A stretch of 41,648 nucleotides of DNA from Erwinia aphidicola. Lineage in GTDB: Bacteria > Pseudomonadota > Gammaproteobacteria > Enterobacterales > Enterobacteriaceae. A program made the position numbers and the translations under genes. The notes beneath the pieces are model-generated. The model did no database searches, was not told the DNA's origin, and was given only the letters and a program-made list of their open reading frames with translations. Below, in pieces: positions 1 to 8,138 of the stretch (position 1 is the stretch's first letter; each line of letters begins with the position of its first letter). The stretch is taken from positions 1 to 41,648 of the forward strand of contig NZ_JACXBP010000016.1 in assembly GCF_014773485.1 (NCBI RefSeq), read 5' to 3'.

Positions 1-618
1 AAAAGCAACCCGGTATTATGCCTGAACCAGGCCGGAATTTATGCCGCGGATATAGCGGCGCCGGAAGCGGCGGTCGGCACCGGCAGCCTGCTTGCGGGTA
101 GCACAATACTGGTGGGTAAAAGCCAGGTAGAGGCAGTACAATTCGGCAGGCAGGTGGTGGCGGCGTCCGGTAATCTGCTGAAGGACGGCAAGGCAAACCA
201 GGGTAAGCTGGGCGAGTTTATTGCTGGGAAAGTTACCAGCGGAGCTGAAAATGCGGCAACATATCCGAAGCTGAAAGATGATTTGATACAACAGAATCTG
301 AGTAATATTGCGAAGCAGGACCCGAGGCTGGAGATTGCTATTAAAGGTGATGGCTCAGGGGGAAAAGACTTTGCAATGGGGCAAGGTTCACGCCTTGATG
401 CTGACAGACTGGGTAAAATTTGGCTTGGTGATGGAGCAAAACAAACCAGTGGCGGCGGATGGATCAGCGCCGATGGTACTCGTGGGTACCGTTCTCCATC
501 GACTAAAAACTCCCCTTTTGCAGTAACGGGAACTCAAGCAAACTTCGATTCCTATATCATTGACCCAGCGGGAAAACCTGTGAAAGTTGGAAATGGGCAT
601 CTAAATATTTTGGATTAA
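1..618 (+). CDS. C-terminal end of a CDI/haemagglutinin-type polymorphic toxin (5' end outside window)
   Basis: The reading frame is open from the first base and stops at 616-618, so only about 205 C-terminal residues are visible. The first ~70 residues (NQAGIYAADIAAPEAAVGTGSLL, split here only by reading) look like the pretoxin stretch that precedes the variable toxin in CdiA and filamentous-haemagglutinin exoproteins. Next comes a linker (YPKLKDDL, NLSNIAKQDPRL), then a compact tail with spaced W, ADG, YR, KNSP, TGTQANF and GHL motifs that I recall from other enterobacterial exoprotein tails. I cannot name the toxin activity. The immunity-type gene follows after 2 bases, which is the usual toxin-immunity layout. 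The 3' third is more AT-rich than the conserved genes nearby, as expected of an exchanged toxin cassette. An ATG-like start near 112 is only an internal GTG and should not be used as the gene start. Confidence 0.75.
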   Translation, partial: KSNPVLCLNQAGIYAADIAAPEAAVGTGSLLAGSTILVGKSQVEAVQFGRQVVAASGNLLKDGKANQGKLGEFIAGKVTSGAENAATYPKLKDDLIQQNLSNIAKQDPRLEIAIKGDGSGGKDFAMGQGSRLDADRLGKIWLGDGAKQTSGGGWISADGTRGYRSPSTKNSPFAVTGTQANFDSYIIDPAGKPVKVGNGHLNILD

Positions 619-620
619 AA

Positions 621-965
621 ATGAAAGCCGCCTTAAAAAAAATTGGTTCTGTCCATCATGATTTCAATAATTATTTTCCTGATGAGGATAAAATTGCCAT
701 TACGTTAACATTGACAATAGGTTCGGTTGGCTCTGAGTGCGGAGATAACTTTGATATTTTTATTTGTTCTCCTGAATGGCTCTGCAAGCATCAGTGGCTG
801 CCGGAACTGATGCGACACACGCTTCTGGTGCGCAAATATGATCTGGATGAGATCACAAAGACCATTACGGATCATATTGATCGGTGCGAAGGCGAAGACT
901 GGATGGAGATAGCGCAAAAACTATCAAGGGTCTTTGCCTGGGAATATGAAGACTATCAGCCTTAA
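621..965 (+). CDS. Imm8-family immunity protein
   Basis: The 114-residue product has the features I associate with the Imm8 immunity family: an N-terminal strand region ending in a TIGSVGSECGDNFDIFICSPEWL-type block (about residues 32-54) and a C-terminal GEDWMEIAQKLSRVFAWEYEDY block (about 91-112). It has no signal peptide or membrane segment, so it should act in the cytoplasm. Its likely role is to bind and neutralise the toxin domain encoded immediately upstream; the ATG lies 2 bases after the toxin stop, implying translational coupling. The first half is AT-rich compared with surE and pcm, consistent with horizontal exchange of the toxin-immunity pair. A strong hairpin terminator follows. 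The family assignment is from motif memory; the pairing is inferred from position. Confidence 0.72.
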   Translation: MKAALKKIGSVHHDFNNYFPDEDKIAITLTLTIGSVGSECGDNFDIFICSPEWLCKHQWLPELMRHTLLVRKYDLDEITKTITDHIDRCEGEDWMEIAQKLSRVFAWEYEDYQP

Positions 966-974
966 ACGGCATAT

Positions 975-998
975 CCCGCCTTTATCTGGCGGGTTTTT
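975..998 (+). terminator. Intrinsic terminator of the toxin-immunity unit
   Basis: A six-base-pair stem (CCCGCC at 975-980 with GGCGGG at 988-993) with a seven-base loop is followed directly by five T. It lies 10 bases after the immunity stop codon. Confidence 0.8.
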
Positions 999-1299
999 CA
1001 CTGCAGGAAGCGTGAAACGGCAGTGAGGCTAAAAGCGTAAACCGCACGCTTTGTCGGGGCGATAAGCACCTGGACTCCGGAGGCGCCTTAAGCGCGGCGA
1101 GCTGATTCACCCCTTATCCGCCCCTTATCCCAACTGAAACCAGAAACTTACACCTACCACAAGCTGATTCATCCAGCTAAAATGCATCAACTGACCCACC
1201 GGCGACTTCGTGGATTGATCGTTCATGATACTTCGATATCATATTGTTAACGATGTTTCACCGCCGATAAGGCATAAAAATCAACAAATTAGGTGTTAA
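999..1299 (+). other. Gene-free stretch upstream of surE, where truD would be expected
   Basis: I see no coding region here. In E. coli the 3' end of truD overlaps the first codons of surE; here the truD frame hits a stop just upstream of surE and no truD-like sequence is visible. A perfect inverted repeat ATGATA/TATCAT lies at 1225-1242 with a possible weak promoter around it (TTGATC at 1215-1220, TCATAT at 1239-1244). The surE ribosome site (AGGTG at about 1291) is at the end. Confidence 0.5.
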
Positions 1300-2061
1300 A
1301 TGCGCATATTGCTGAGTAATGATGACGGTATCCATGCGCCAGGCATCCAGACACTGGCGAACGCCCTGCGTGAATTTGCCGAGGTGCAGGTGGTCGCGCC
1401 CGATCGCAACCGTAGTGGCGCCTCCAATTCGCTGACGCTGGAGACGCCGCTGAGGACCTTTAACTATCCGAATGGCGATATTGCCGTGCAGATGGGCACG
1501 CCGACGGACTGTGTCTATCTTGGGGTGAATACCCTGATGCAGCCAAAGCCGGACATCGTCGTCTCAGGCATCAACGCTGGCCCTAATCTGGGCGATGACG
1601 TGATCTACTCCGGGACCGTCGCTGCCGCGATGGAAGGGCGCCACCTCGGGCTGCCTGCGCTGGCCGTGTCGCTGGACGGGCATCAGCACTATGACACCGC
1701 AGCGGCGGTAACCTGTTCGATCCTCAAAGCGCTACAGCGTGAGCCGCTGCGCACCGGGCGCATCCTCAATATCAACGTGCCCGACCTGCCGCTGGACCAA
1801 ATTAAAGGCATCCGCGTGACGCGCTGCGGCAGCCGCCATCCCAGCGATCGGGCGATTCCCCAGCAGGACCCGCGCGGCAATACGATGTACTGGATTGGCC
1901 CGCCGGGTGAAAAACTGGATGCCGGCCAGGGAACCGATTTCGCCGCCGTCGATGAAGGCTATGTTTCCGTGACCGCTCTGCATGTTGACCTGACCGCGCA
2001 TGCCGCGCAGGAAGTGGTCTCCTCCTGGCTGGAAAGCGTTGAGGTCAGCCGCCAATGGTGA
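1300..2061 (+). CDS. surE: 5'/3'-nucleotidase SurE
   Basis: The 253-residue product is the same length as E. coli SurE, a cytoplasmic metal-dependent phosphatase acting on nucleoside 5'- and 3'-monophosphates and exopolyphosphate, induced in stationary phase. The metal-binding residues are visible: D8-D9 in the N-terminal SNDDG motif, S39 in NRSG, and N92 in SGINAGPN. The ATG is preceded by TTAGGTG about six bases upstream. The gene overlaps pcm by seven bases, so the two are co-translated as in other enterics. Unlike in E. coli, the upstream neighbour is not truD but a toxin-immunity locus with a terminator, so surE here must have its own promoter. Confidence 0.97.
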   Translation: MRILLSNDDGIHAPGIQTLANALREFAEVQVVAPDRNRSGASNSLTLETPLRTFNYPNGDIAVQMGTPTDCVYLGVNTLMQPKPDIVVSGINAGPNLGDDVIYSGTVAAAMEGRHLGLPALAVSLDGHQHYDTAAAVTCSILKALQREPLRTGRILNINVPDLPLDQIKGIRVTRCGSRHPSDRAIPQQDPRGNTMYWIGPPGEKLDAGQGTDFAAVDEGYVSVTALHVDLTAHAAQEVVSSWLESVEVSRQW

Positions 2062-2681
2062 GTGGTCGTATAGAGACGTTGCTGGCGCAGCTGCGCCTGC
2101 AGGGCATCGATGACGAACGGTTGCTAAAGGCGATTGAAGAGGTGCCGCGCGAGCGTTTCGTCGATGAGGCTTTCGAACATAAAGCCTGGGAAAATACCGC
2201 TTTGCCGATCGGTTCCGGGCAGACCATTTCCCAGCCCTATACGGTCGCCAGAATGACCGCGCTGCTGGAGCTGACGCCGGCATCCCGCGTGCTGGAGATC
2301 GGTACCGGCTCAGGGTATCAGACGGCGATTCTGGCGCATCTGGTGGAACATGTCTGCTCGGTTGAGCGCATTAAAGGTTTGCAGTGGCAGGCCAAGCGCC
2401 GCCTTAAGCAGCTCGATCTGCATAATGTCTCTACCCGCCACGGCGATGGCTGGCTTGGCTGGCCATCGCGCGGCCCGTTCGATGCGATTATCGTCACCGC
2501 CGCGCCGCCGGAGATCCCCACTGCGCTGATGTCACAGCTCGACGATGGCGGCATCATGGTGCTGCCGGTAGGGGAAGAGCAGCAGGTTCTGCAGCGTATT
2601 CGCCGTAAGGGCGATGAGTTCCTGATTGAGAATGTTGAAGCGGTGCGCTTTGTGCCGCTGGTAAAAGGCGATCTGGCCTGA
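2055..2681 (+). CDS. pcm: Protein-L-isoaspartate O-methyltransferase
   Basis: Pcm transfers a methyl group from S-adenosylmethionine to abnormal L-isoaspartyl residues, starting repair of aged proteins in the cytoplasm. The 208-residue length equals the E. coli protein. The class I methyltransferase SAM-binding loop EIGTGSGYQ is at residues 81-89, and the family motif GSGQTISQPY lies near residues 53-62. The start ATG lies inside the 3' end of surE (seven-base overlap), which supports coupled translation. It is followed by a 152-base gap before nlpD that is likely to hold an nlpD promoter. Confidence 0.97.
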   Translation: MVSGRIETLLAQLRLQGIDDERLLKAIEEVPRERFVDEAFEHKAWENTALPIGSGQTISQPYTVARMTALLELTPASRVLEIGTGSGYQTAILAHLVEHVCSVERIKGLQWQAKRRLKQLDLHNVSTRHGDGWLGWPSRGPFDAIIVTAAPPEIPTALMSQLDDGGIMVLPVGEEQQVLQRIRRKGDEFLIENVEAVRFVPLVKGDLA

Positions 2682-2833
2682 GTCAGATTAAACCAGGACA
2701 TTTCTATACAACTGTTCCGTGGCACGCCATCATTGATATTGTTAGTATCTGATTAAATTTGCGCATGCGGGCCTTGCTGCCGTCAGCTATGTTGCGTCTC
2801 TGAAGTTAAAGTATTGCCGTAAGTGGGGGATTA

Positions 2834-3943
2834 ATGAGCACGGGAAGCCCAGTATTTAAATTGCGCCGTATTACGGCCGTTTCATTGGTAGGATTTTGGC
2901 TGGCAGGTTGTTCCAGCAGCGATAACACGCAGGCCCCCATCAGCTCCGTTGGCGGAAATGACTCCGGCATGATGAGCAGCAATCCCGCGATGAGCAGCGC
3001 ATCAGGCGCCAGTTCCGGCGGCAGCAACGGCGGGTTTATTCCCCCGGCTCGCCCTCCGTCTACTGGCGGTATGGTCACCCCTTCTGCCGCCCCTGAGCAG
3101 AACGTAACCACTGAAAATGGCCACATCGTCTACAACCGTAGTTATGGGAATATTCCGAAAGGTAGCTACGGCGGCGACAGCTATACCGTGAAACGCGGCG
3201 ATACTTTGTTCTATATTGCCTGGATTACCGGCAACGATTTCCGCGACCTTGCACAGCGCAACAATATCGCCGCGCCTTACAGCCTCAACGTCGGCCAGCA
3301 GCTGCAGGTCGCTAACGGTACTGGTACGCCTATTACCGGCGGCAATGCGGTTACGGCAGCCGATGCGACCGCTGGCGGTGTCAGCACGCCGCCATCCGGT
3401 GCGCAAATGACAACCGCAACGGTTGCACACCAGCCGGTAATTACGTATTCTGAGGATTCAGGTACACAAAGTGGAGGCAAAATGCTGCCTTCGTCCGGTA
3501 AAACTGCTGCAACGACAACAGTGCCGGTTACCGCCCCGACCGTAAGTAGCACGACGGACAGCACTACCCCTGTGGGAAGCTGGCGTTGGCCAACAGATGG
3601 TAAGATCATTGATAACTTCTCTGCTTCCGAAGGGGGCAACAAAGGTATCGATATCGCGGGATCTCGTGGTCAGTCCGTCGTTTCCACCGCCTCCGGTCGC
3701 GTGGTGTACGCCGGTAACGCGCTACGCGGATACGGTAATTTGATTATCATCAAACATAATGATGACTACCTGAGTGCTTATGCCCATAACGATACGATGC
3801 TGGTCCGTGAACAACAAGAAGTGAAAGCGGGCCAGAAGATTGCAACCATGGGCAGTACCGGCACAAGCTCGGTTAGATTGCACTTTGAAATTCGTTACAA
3901 GGGGAAATCCGTAAATCCGTTGCGTTATTTACCGCAACGTTAA
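2834..3943 (+). CDS. nlpD: Murein hydrolase activator NlpD (lipoprotein)
   Basis: NlpD is an outer-membrane lipoprotein that activates the amidase AmiC at the division septum. A signal peptide ends in a lipobox LAGC with the lipidated cysteine at residue 26. A long Ser/Gly/Pro/Thr-rich linker follows, then a LysM peptidoglycan-binding domain (about 116-160), another low-complexity linker, and a C-terminal LytM/M23 domain (about 265-365). The LytM domain is degenerate: the first zinc-binding histidine of the active family is replaced (NKGIDI), as expected of an activator rather than an enzyme. At 369 residues it is slightly shorter than the E. coli protein. By analogy, the main rpoS promoter lies inside this gene. 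Confidence 0.95.
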   Translation: MSTGSPVFKLRRITAVSLVGFWLAGCSSSDNTQAPISSVGGNDSGMMSSNPAMSSASGASSGGSNGGFIPPARPPSTGGMVTPSAAPEQNVTTENGHIVYNRSYGNIPKGSYGGDSYTVKRGDTLFYIAWITGNDFRDLAQRNNIAAPYSLNVGQQLQVANGTGTPITGGNAVTAADATAGGVSTPPSGAQMTTATVAHQPVITYSEDSGTQSGGKMLPSSGKTAATTTVPVTAPTVSSTTDSTTPVGSWRWPTDGKIIDNFSASEGGNKGIDIAGSRGQSVVSTASGRVVYAGNALRGYGNLIIIKHNDDYLSAYAHNDTMLVREQQEVKAGQKIATMGSTGTSSVRLHFEIRYKGKSVNPLRYLPQR

Positions 3944-3994
3944 TCCGGCAGAACCTTGGTGTTCTGCCCTTGGGATCACGGGTAGGAGCCGCTT
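3895..3994 (+). promoter_or_regulatory. rpoS mRNA leader, self-pairing element and ribosome site
   Basis: The conserved stretch ACAAGGGGAAATCCGTAAA at about 3898-3916 lies in the end of nlpD and is the arm that, in E. coli, pairs with the rpoS translation start and is opened by the sRNAs DsrA, RprA and ArcZ. The complementary start region with the ribosome site GGTAGGAG is at about 3980-3987. An additional hairpin (GTTGCG.../CGCAACG, about 3918-3941) lies between. Function is by homology to E. coli. Confidence 0.6.
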
Positions 3995-4987
3995 ATGAGC
4001 CAGAATACGCTGAAAGTTAACGATTTAAATGAAGACGCGGAATTCGACGAAAACGGAGCTGAGGTTTTTGATGAGAAGGCTCTCGTCGGAAATGAACCTG
4101 GTGATAACGATTTAGCAGAAGAAGAGCTGCTGTCGCAAGGCGCAACACAACGCGTTCTTGATGCTACGCAGCTCTACTTAGGAGAGATTGGTTATTCTCC
4201 ATTGCTCACGGCAGAAGAAGAAGTTTTCTTTGCCCGCCGTGCACTCCGTGGTGACGTGCCATCGCGTCGCCGCATGATCGAAAGCAACCTGCGTCTGGTG
4301 GTGAAGATTGCCCGTCGTTACAGCAATCGTGGTCTGGCGCTGCTGGACCTGATTGAAGAAGGTAACCTCGGCCTGATCCGTGCAGTAGAAAAATTTGACC
4401 CGGAAAGAGGGTTCCGTTTCTCTACCTACGCCACCTGGTGGATTCGTCAGACTATTGAACGGGCGATCATGAATCAAACCCGTACCATTCGTCTGCCGAT
4501 TCATATCGTTAAAGAGCTGAATGTTTATCTGCGTACTGCGCGTGAACTTTCCCACAAGCTCGACCATGAGCCTAGTGCGGAAGAGATCGCAGAAAAGTTA
4601 GATAAGCCTGTTGATGACGTGAGCCGGATGCTGCGCCTCAACGAACGCATTACTTCAGTCGATACGCCTCTGGGCGGAGATTCTGAGAAAGCGCTGCTGG
4701 ACATCCTGGCCGATGAAAAAGACAACGGCCCGGAAGATACCACGCAGGACGATGATATGAAGCAAAGCATCGTCAAGTGGTTGTTCGAACTGAACGCCAA
4801 GCAGCGTGAAGTGCTGGCACGTCGTTTCGGCCTGTTAGGTTACGAAGCGGCCACGCTGGAAGATGTGGGTCGTGAAATTGGTTTGACCCGCGAGCGTGTA
4901 CGTCAGATTCAGGTTGAAGGCCTGCGTCGTCTGCGTGAAATTCTGCAGGCGCAGGGTCTGAATATTGAAGCGCTGTTCCGCGAATAA
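3995..4987 (+). CDS. rpoS: RNA polymerase sigma factor RpoS (sigma-38)
   Basis: The product is the master regulator of stationary phase and general stress. At 330 residues it equals E. coli RpoS. Visible in order: an acidic region 1.1, region 1.2 (about 55-85), region 2 with the core-binding and -10 recognition helices (RRYSNRGLALLDLIEEGNLG and the following TYATWWIRQTIERAI segment, about 105-165), the region 2.5/3 stretch that carries the RssB-binding lysine in E. coli (NQTRTIRLPIHIVKELN), and region 4 with the helix-turn-helix LEDVGREIGLTRERVRQIQ near 290-308. AGGAG lies eight bases before the ATG. Translation is probably regulated by the leader described above. A strong UUCG-loop terminator follows. 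Confidence 0.98.
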   Translation: MSQNTLKVNDLNEDAEFDENGAEVFDEKALVGNEPGDNDLAEEELLSQGATQRVLDATQLYLGEIGYSPLLTAEEEVFFARRALRGDVPSRRRMIESNLRLVVKIARRYSNRGLALLDLIEEGNLGLIRAVEKFDPERGFRFSTYATWWIRQTIERAIMNQTRTIRLPIHIVKELNVYLRTARELSHKLDHEPSAEEIAEKLDKPVDDVSRMLRLNERITSVDTPLGGDSEKALLDILADEKDNGPEDTTQDDDMKQSIVKWLFELNAKQREVLARRFGLLGYEAATLEDVGREIGLTRERVRQIQVEGLRRLREILQAQGLNIEALFRE

Positions 4988-5035
4988 ATAGCGTGAGAAC
5001 CAAGCTTCAATAACCACTGATAATGGTAATGCGAA

Positions 5036-5065
5036 AAGCGGTGACTTCGGTCACCGTTTTTTTTT
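5036..5065 (+). terminator. rpoS intrinsic terminator
   Basis: A seven-base-pair stem CGGTGAC/GTCACCG (5039-5045 with 5050-5056) is capped by a TTCG tetraloop and followed by nine T; the preceding A run extends pairing. It is a textbook factor-independent terminator. Confidence 0.93.
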
Positions 5066-5090
5066 GCCTGCTATTCCGGGTTGTTGAGAC

Positions 5091-5186
5091 GTAGGCACAA
5101 GGCATATCAGGATTCTTGAGAAGTAGGGGCGAACCATGTCAGGCTTTATGGGAAGTAGGGGCGAGGCATGCCTCGCCCGGGTTGAG
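5091..5186. repeat. Three tandem 32-base units ending in a perfect palindrome
   Basis: GTAGG starts at 5091, 5123 and 5155, exactly 32 bases apart. Unit 1 and unit 2 agree at about 22 of 32 positions; units 2 and 3 agree at 14 of the first 16. The third unit contains a perfect 20-base palindrome at 5159-5178 (core GGCGAGGCATGCCTCGCC). Related palindromes occur at 12454-12473 and 21129-21178. The array fills the gap between the convergent rpoS and mutS genes, typical of REP-like extragenic elements. Confidence 0.75.
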
Positions 5187-5193
5187 GCCAGTG

Positions 5194-7749
5194 CTACACC
5201 AGCGACTTCAGGCGGTAAATCCACTCCAGCGCCTGGCGTGGCGACAGCGAGTCCGGATCCAGCGCTTCAAGCGCTTCTACCGCCGGAGACGTCTCTTCAA
5301 CCAGCAGCGGCAGCTGCGAACCGTCAGCTTTGGTGGCGGCTGCGCTACCGGACAGGGCTTCGAGCTCTTTCAGCTTCTGGCGCGCGCGCTTGATCACCTC
5401 TTTCGGCACCCCTGCCAGCGCGGCAACGGCCAGGCCATAGCTCTTGCTGGCGGCGCCGTCCTGCACGCTGTGCATAAAGGCGATGGTATCGCCGTGCTCA
5501 ACCGCATCAAGGTGCACGTTAGCCACGCCTTCAATCTGTTCCGGCAGCGTGGTCAGCTCGAAGTAGTGCGTGGCAAACAGCGTCATCGCTTTGATGCGGC
5601 TGGCCAGGCTCTCGGCACAGGCCCACGCCAGCGACAGGCCGTCGTAGGTCGAGGTACCGCGCCCGATCTCATCCATTAATACCAGGCTGTATTCGGTGGC
5701 GTTATGCAGGATATTGGCGGTCTCGGTCATCTCCACCATAAAGGTCGAGCGGCCTGAGGCGAGATCGTCCGCCGCGCCCACGCGGGTAAAGATGCGGTCA
5801 ATCGGGCCTATCACCGCCTGCTCGGCGGGCACGAAGCTGCCGATATAGGCCATCAGCGTAATCAGCGCTGCCTGGCGCATGTAAGTACTTTTACCGCCCA
5901 TATTCGGGCCGGTAACCACCAGCATGCGGCGCTGGGGGGACAGAGAGAGCGGGTTGGCGATAAACGGCTCTTTTAGCACCTGTTCAACGACCGGGTGACG
6001 CCCGCCGGTCAGCTTAATACCCGGCTTATCGCTCAGCGTCGGGCAGCTGTAATTCAGCGTCCAGGCGCGTTCGGCGAGGTTGCTCAGCACGTCCAGCTCC
6101 GCCAGCGCCGAGGCGCTGTTCTGTAGCGCTTCCAGGTGCGGCAGCAGCAGGTCGAACAGCTCGTCGTACAGGCCTTTTTCCAGCGACAGCGCTTTGCCTT
6201 TTGAGGTGAGAACCTTGTCCTCATACTCTTTCAGCTCGGGAATAATGTAGCGCTCGGCGTTCTTCAGCGTCTGGCGGCGCACATAGTGGATAGGCACCAG
6301 ATGGCTCTGCCCACGGCTGACCTGGATGTAATAGCCGTGCACGGCGTTAAAGCCGACCTTCAGCGTATCCAGCCCCAGCTTTTCACGCTCGCGGATCTCC
6401 AGGCGGTCAAGATAGTCGGTGGCGCCATCCGCCAGCGCGCGCCATTCGTCCAGCTCGGCGTTGTAGCCAGGGGCAATCACTCCGCCGTCGCGCACCAGCA
6501 CCGGCGGGGTTTCAATAATCGCCCGCTCCAGCAGTTCGCGCAGCTCGGTGAATTCGCCCATCTGTCCACGCAGGGTCTGCAGGTGGGCAGTCTCGTTGTG
6601 CTCCAGCTCGGCGTTGAGCAACGGCAGCTGCTGGAAGGCATGGCGCATGCGGGCCAGGTCGCGCGGGCGGGCAGTGCGCAGCGCCAGGCGCGCCAGAATG
6701 CGTTCCAGGTCACCGACCTGACGCAGCAGGGGCGTGACGGATTCATGCAGGTCCTGCAGCGCGCTGATGCTCTGCTGGCGCTGAGCAATGGTCTGCGCAT
6801 TGCGCACCGGCATATGCAGCCAGCGTTTCAGCATGCGGCTGCCCATTGGCGTGACGGTTTTATCCAGCACCGATGCGAGGGTGTTCTCCATGCCGCCGGC
6901 GAGGTTTTGGGTGATCTCCAGGTTACGGCGGGTAGCGGCATCCATAATGATGCCGTCCTGCTGGCGCTCCATGGTTAGCGAGCGAATGTGCGGCAGCGAG
7001 GTACGCTGGGTGTCCTTTACATACTGCAACAGGCAGCCTGCGGCGCGCAGCGCGTGGTGCGCCTGCTCAACGCCAAACCCGCTCAGGTCACGAGTGGCAA
7101 ACTGCAGGTTCAGCTGCTGGCGCGCGGTGTCCAGCTCATACTCCCACAGCGGGCGGCGGCGCAGGCCACGACGGTTTTCAATCAGCGCCATCGCGGCAAA
7201 ATCTTCCGGATAAAGCAGCTCTGCCGGATTGGTGCGCTGCAGTTCAGCTGCCATGGTCTCCAGGTCGGTTGGCTCGGCAAGGCGGAAGCGGCCGGAGCTG
7301 ATATCCAGCGTGGCGTAGCCGAACCCGCGCTGGCTCTGCCAGATAGCCGCCAGCAGGTTATCCTGGCGCTCGTTAAGCAGCGCTTCATCGCTGATGGTGC
7401 CGGGGGTGACGATGCGCACCACTTTGCGCTCGACTGGACCTTTGCTGAGCGCCGGGTCGCCAATCTGTTCGCAAATCGCCACCGATTCGCCGAGCTGCAC
7501 CAGCTTCGCCAGGTAGTTTTCTACCGCATGATAGGGCACGCCCGCCATCGGAATGGGTTCTCCCGCCGACGCGCCGCGCTTGGTCAGTGAAATTTCCAGC
7601 AGCTGCGAGGCGCGTTTCGCATCGTCGTAAAACAGCTCGTAGAAATCTCCCATGCGGTAGAACAGCAGGATCTCAGGATGGTCAGCCTTGAGGCGCAGAT
7701 ACTGCTGCATCATAGGGGTATGGGCGGCAAATTTATTGATATCGTTCAT
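5194..7749 (-). CDS. mutS: DNA mismatch repair protein MutS
   Basis: MutS recognises mismatches and small loops and recruits MutL. At 851 residues it is close to the E. coli protein (853). In order: the N-terminal mismatch-binding domain with the Phe-x-Glu wedge in the YRMGDFYELF segment (about 30-40), the connector, core and clamp domains, and the C-terminal ATPase with Walker A GPNMGGKST (about 612-620) and Walker B in VLMDEIGRGTST, ending in the helix-turn-helix/dimer region. It is transcribed toward rpoS and its stop lies just 16 bases from a palindromic repeat. The gene is intact, so a mutator phenotype is not expected from this locus. Confidence 0.98.
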   Translation of the reverse strand: MNDINKFAAHTPMMQQYLRLKADHPEILLFYRMGDFYELFYDDAKRASQLLEISLTKRGASAGEPIPMAGVPYHAVENYLAKLVQLGESVAICEQIGDPALSKGPVERKVVRIVTPGTISDEALLNERQDNLLAAIWQSQRGFGYATLDISSGRFRLAEPTDLETMAAELQRTNPAELLYPEDFAAMALIENRRGLRRRPLWEYELDTARQQLNLQFATRDLSGFGVEQAHHALRAAGCLLQYVKDTQRTSLPHIRSLTMERQQDGIIMDAATRRNLEITQNLAGGMENTLASVLDKTVTPMGSRMLKRWLHMPVRNAQTIAQRQQSISALQDLHESVTPLLRQVGDLERILARLALRTARPRDLARMRHAFQQLPLLNAELEHNETAHLQTLRGQMGEFTELRELLERAIIETPPVLVRDGGVIAPGYNAELDEWRALADGATDYLDRLEIREREKLGLDTLKVGFNAVHGYYIQVSRGQSHLVPIHYVRRQTLKNAERYIIPELKEYEDKVLTSKGKALSLEKGLYDELFDLLLPHLEALQNSASALAELDVLSNLAERAWTLNYSCPTLSDKPGIKLTGGRHPVVEQVLKEPFIANPLSLSPQRRMLVVTGPNMGGKSTYMRQAALITLMAYIGSFVPAEQAVIGPIDRIFTRVGAADDLASGRSTFMVEMTETANILHNATEYSLVLMDEIGRGTSTYDGLSLAWACAESLASRIKAMTLFATHYFELTTLPEQIEGVANVHLDAVEHGDTIAFMHSVQDGAASKSYGLAVAALAGVPKEVIKRARQKLKELEALSGSAAATKADGSQLPLLVEETSPAVEALEALDPDSLSPRQALEWIYRLKSLV

Positions 7750-8138
7750 GCGGCGGCTTTATCTAATCCATTGAATGTAAAGTTAATAATGATGTTTATT
7801 CTGATTGTTGTTTATCATTGGCTTGCGGGTGATAGTTTAACGCAGCGGGGCATAAACTGACACCCGTAAATCGGGAAGGCGGCTCGCAGATTCGGCGAAA
7901 AAACCGGGCGCAAGTCGCTCAATCCACCCGGTAAGAGACATTACGCGTCATGACTGTTAACAAAAATTCCCCTGGCTCAGGCAGCCAGCACACGATCATC
8001 GCGGGCATCCCACCGGGAACCATCGTATGATTGTGTTATCTAAGTGATATCTGATGCTTTTAATCATGTCTTTATTGTCTTTCTTTATGCCAGTTTTGCA
8101 GTCGTTCACTGCCGGATGGCGTCATTTTTGGAGAAACT
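7750..8138. other. Divergent intergenic region between mutS and the RcnB-like gene
   Basis: This 389-base stretch holds no convincing gene. It must contain the promoters of mutS (minus strand) and of the downstream RcnB-like gene (plus strand). The ribosome site TTTTTGGAGAAAC is just upstream of 8139. I see no clear operator. Confidence 0.5.

Noticed and set aside
6286..6978. A 230-codon open frame on the plus strand inside mutS
   Set aside because: It is antisense to a fully conserved gene, has no recognisable domain or ribosome site, and follows from the GC-rich codon pattern of mutS.
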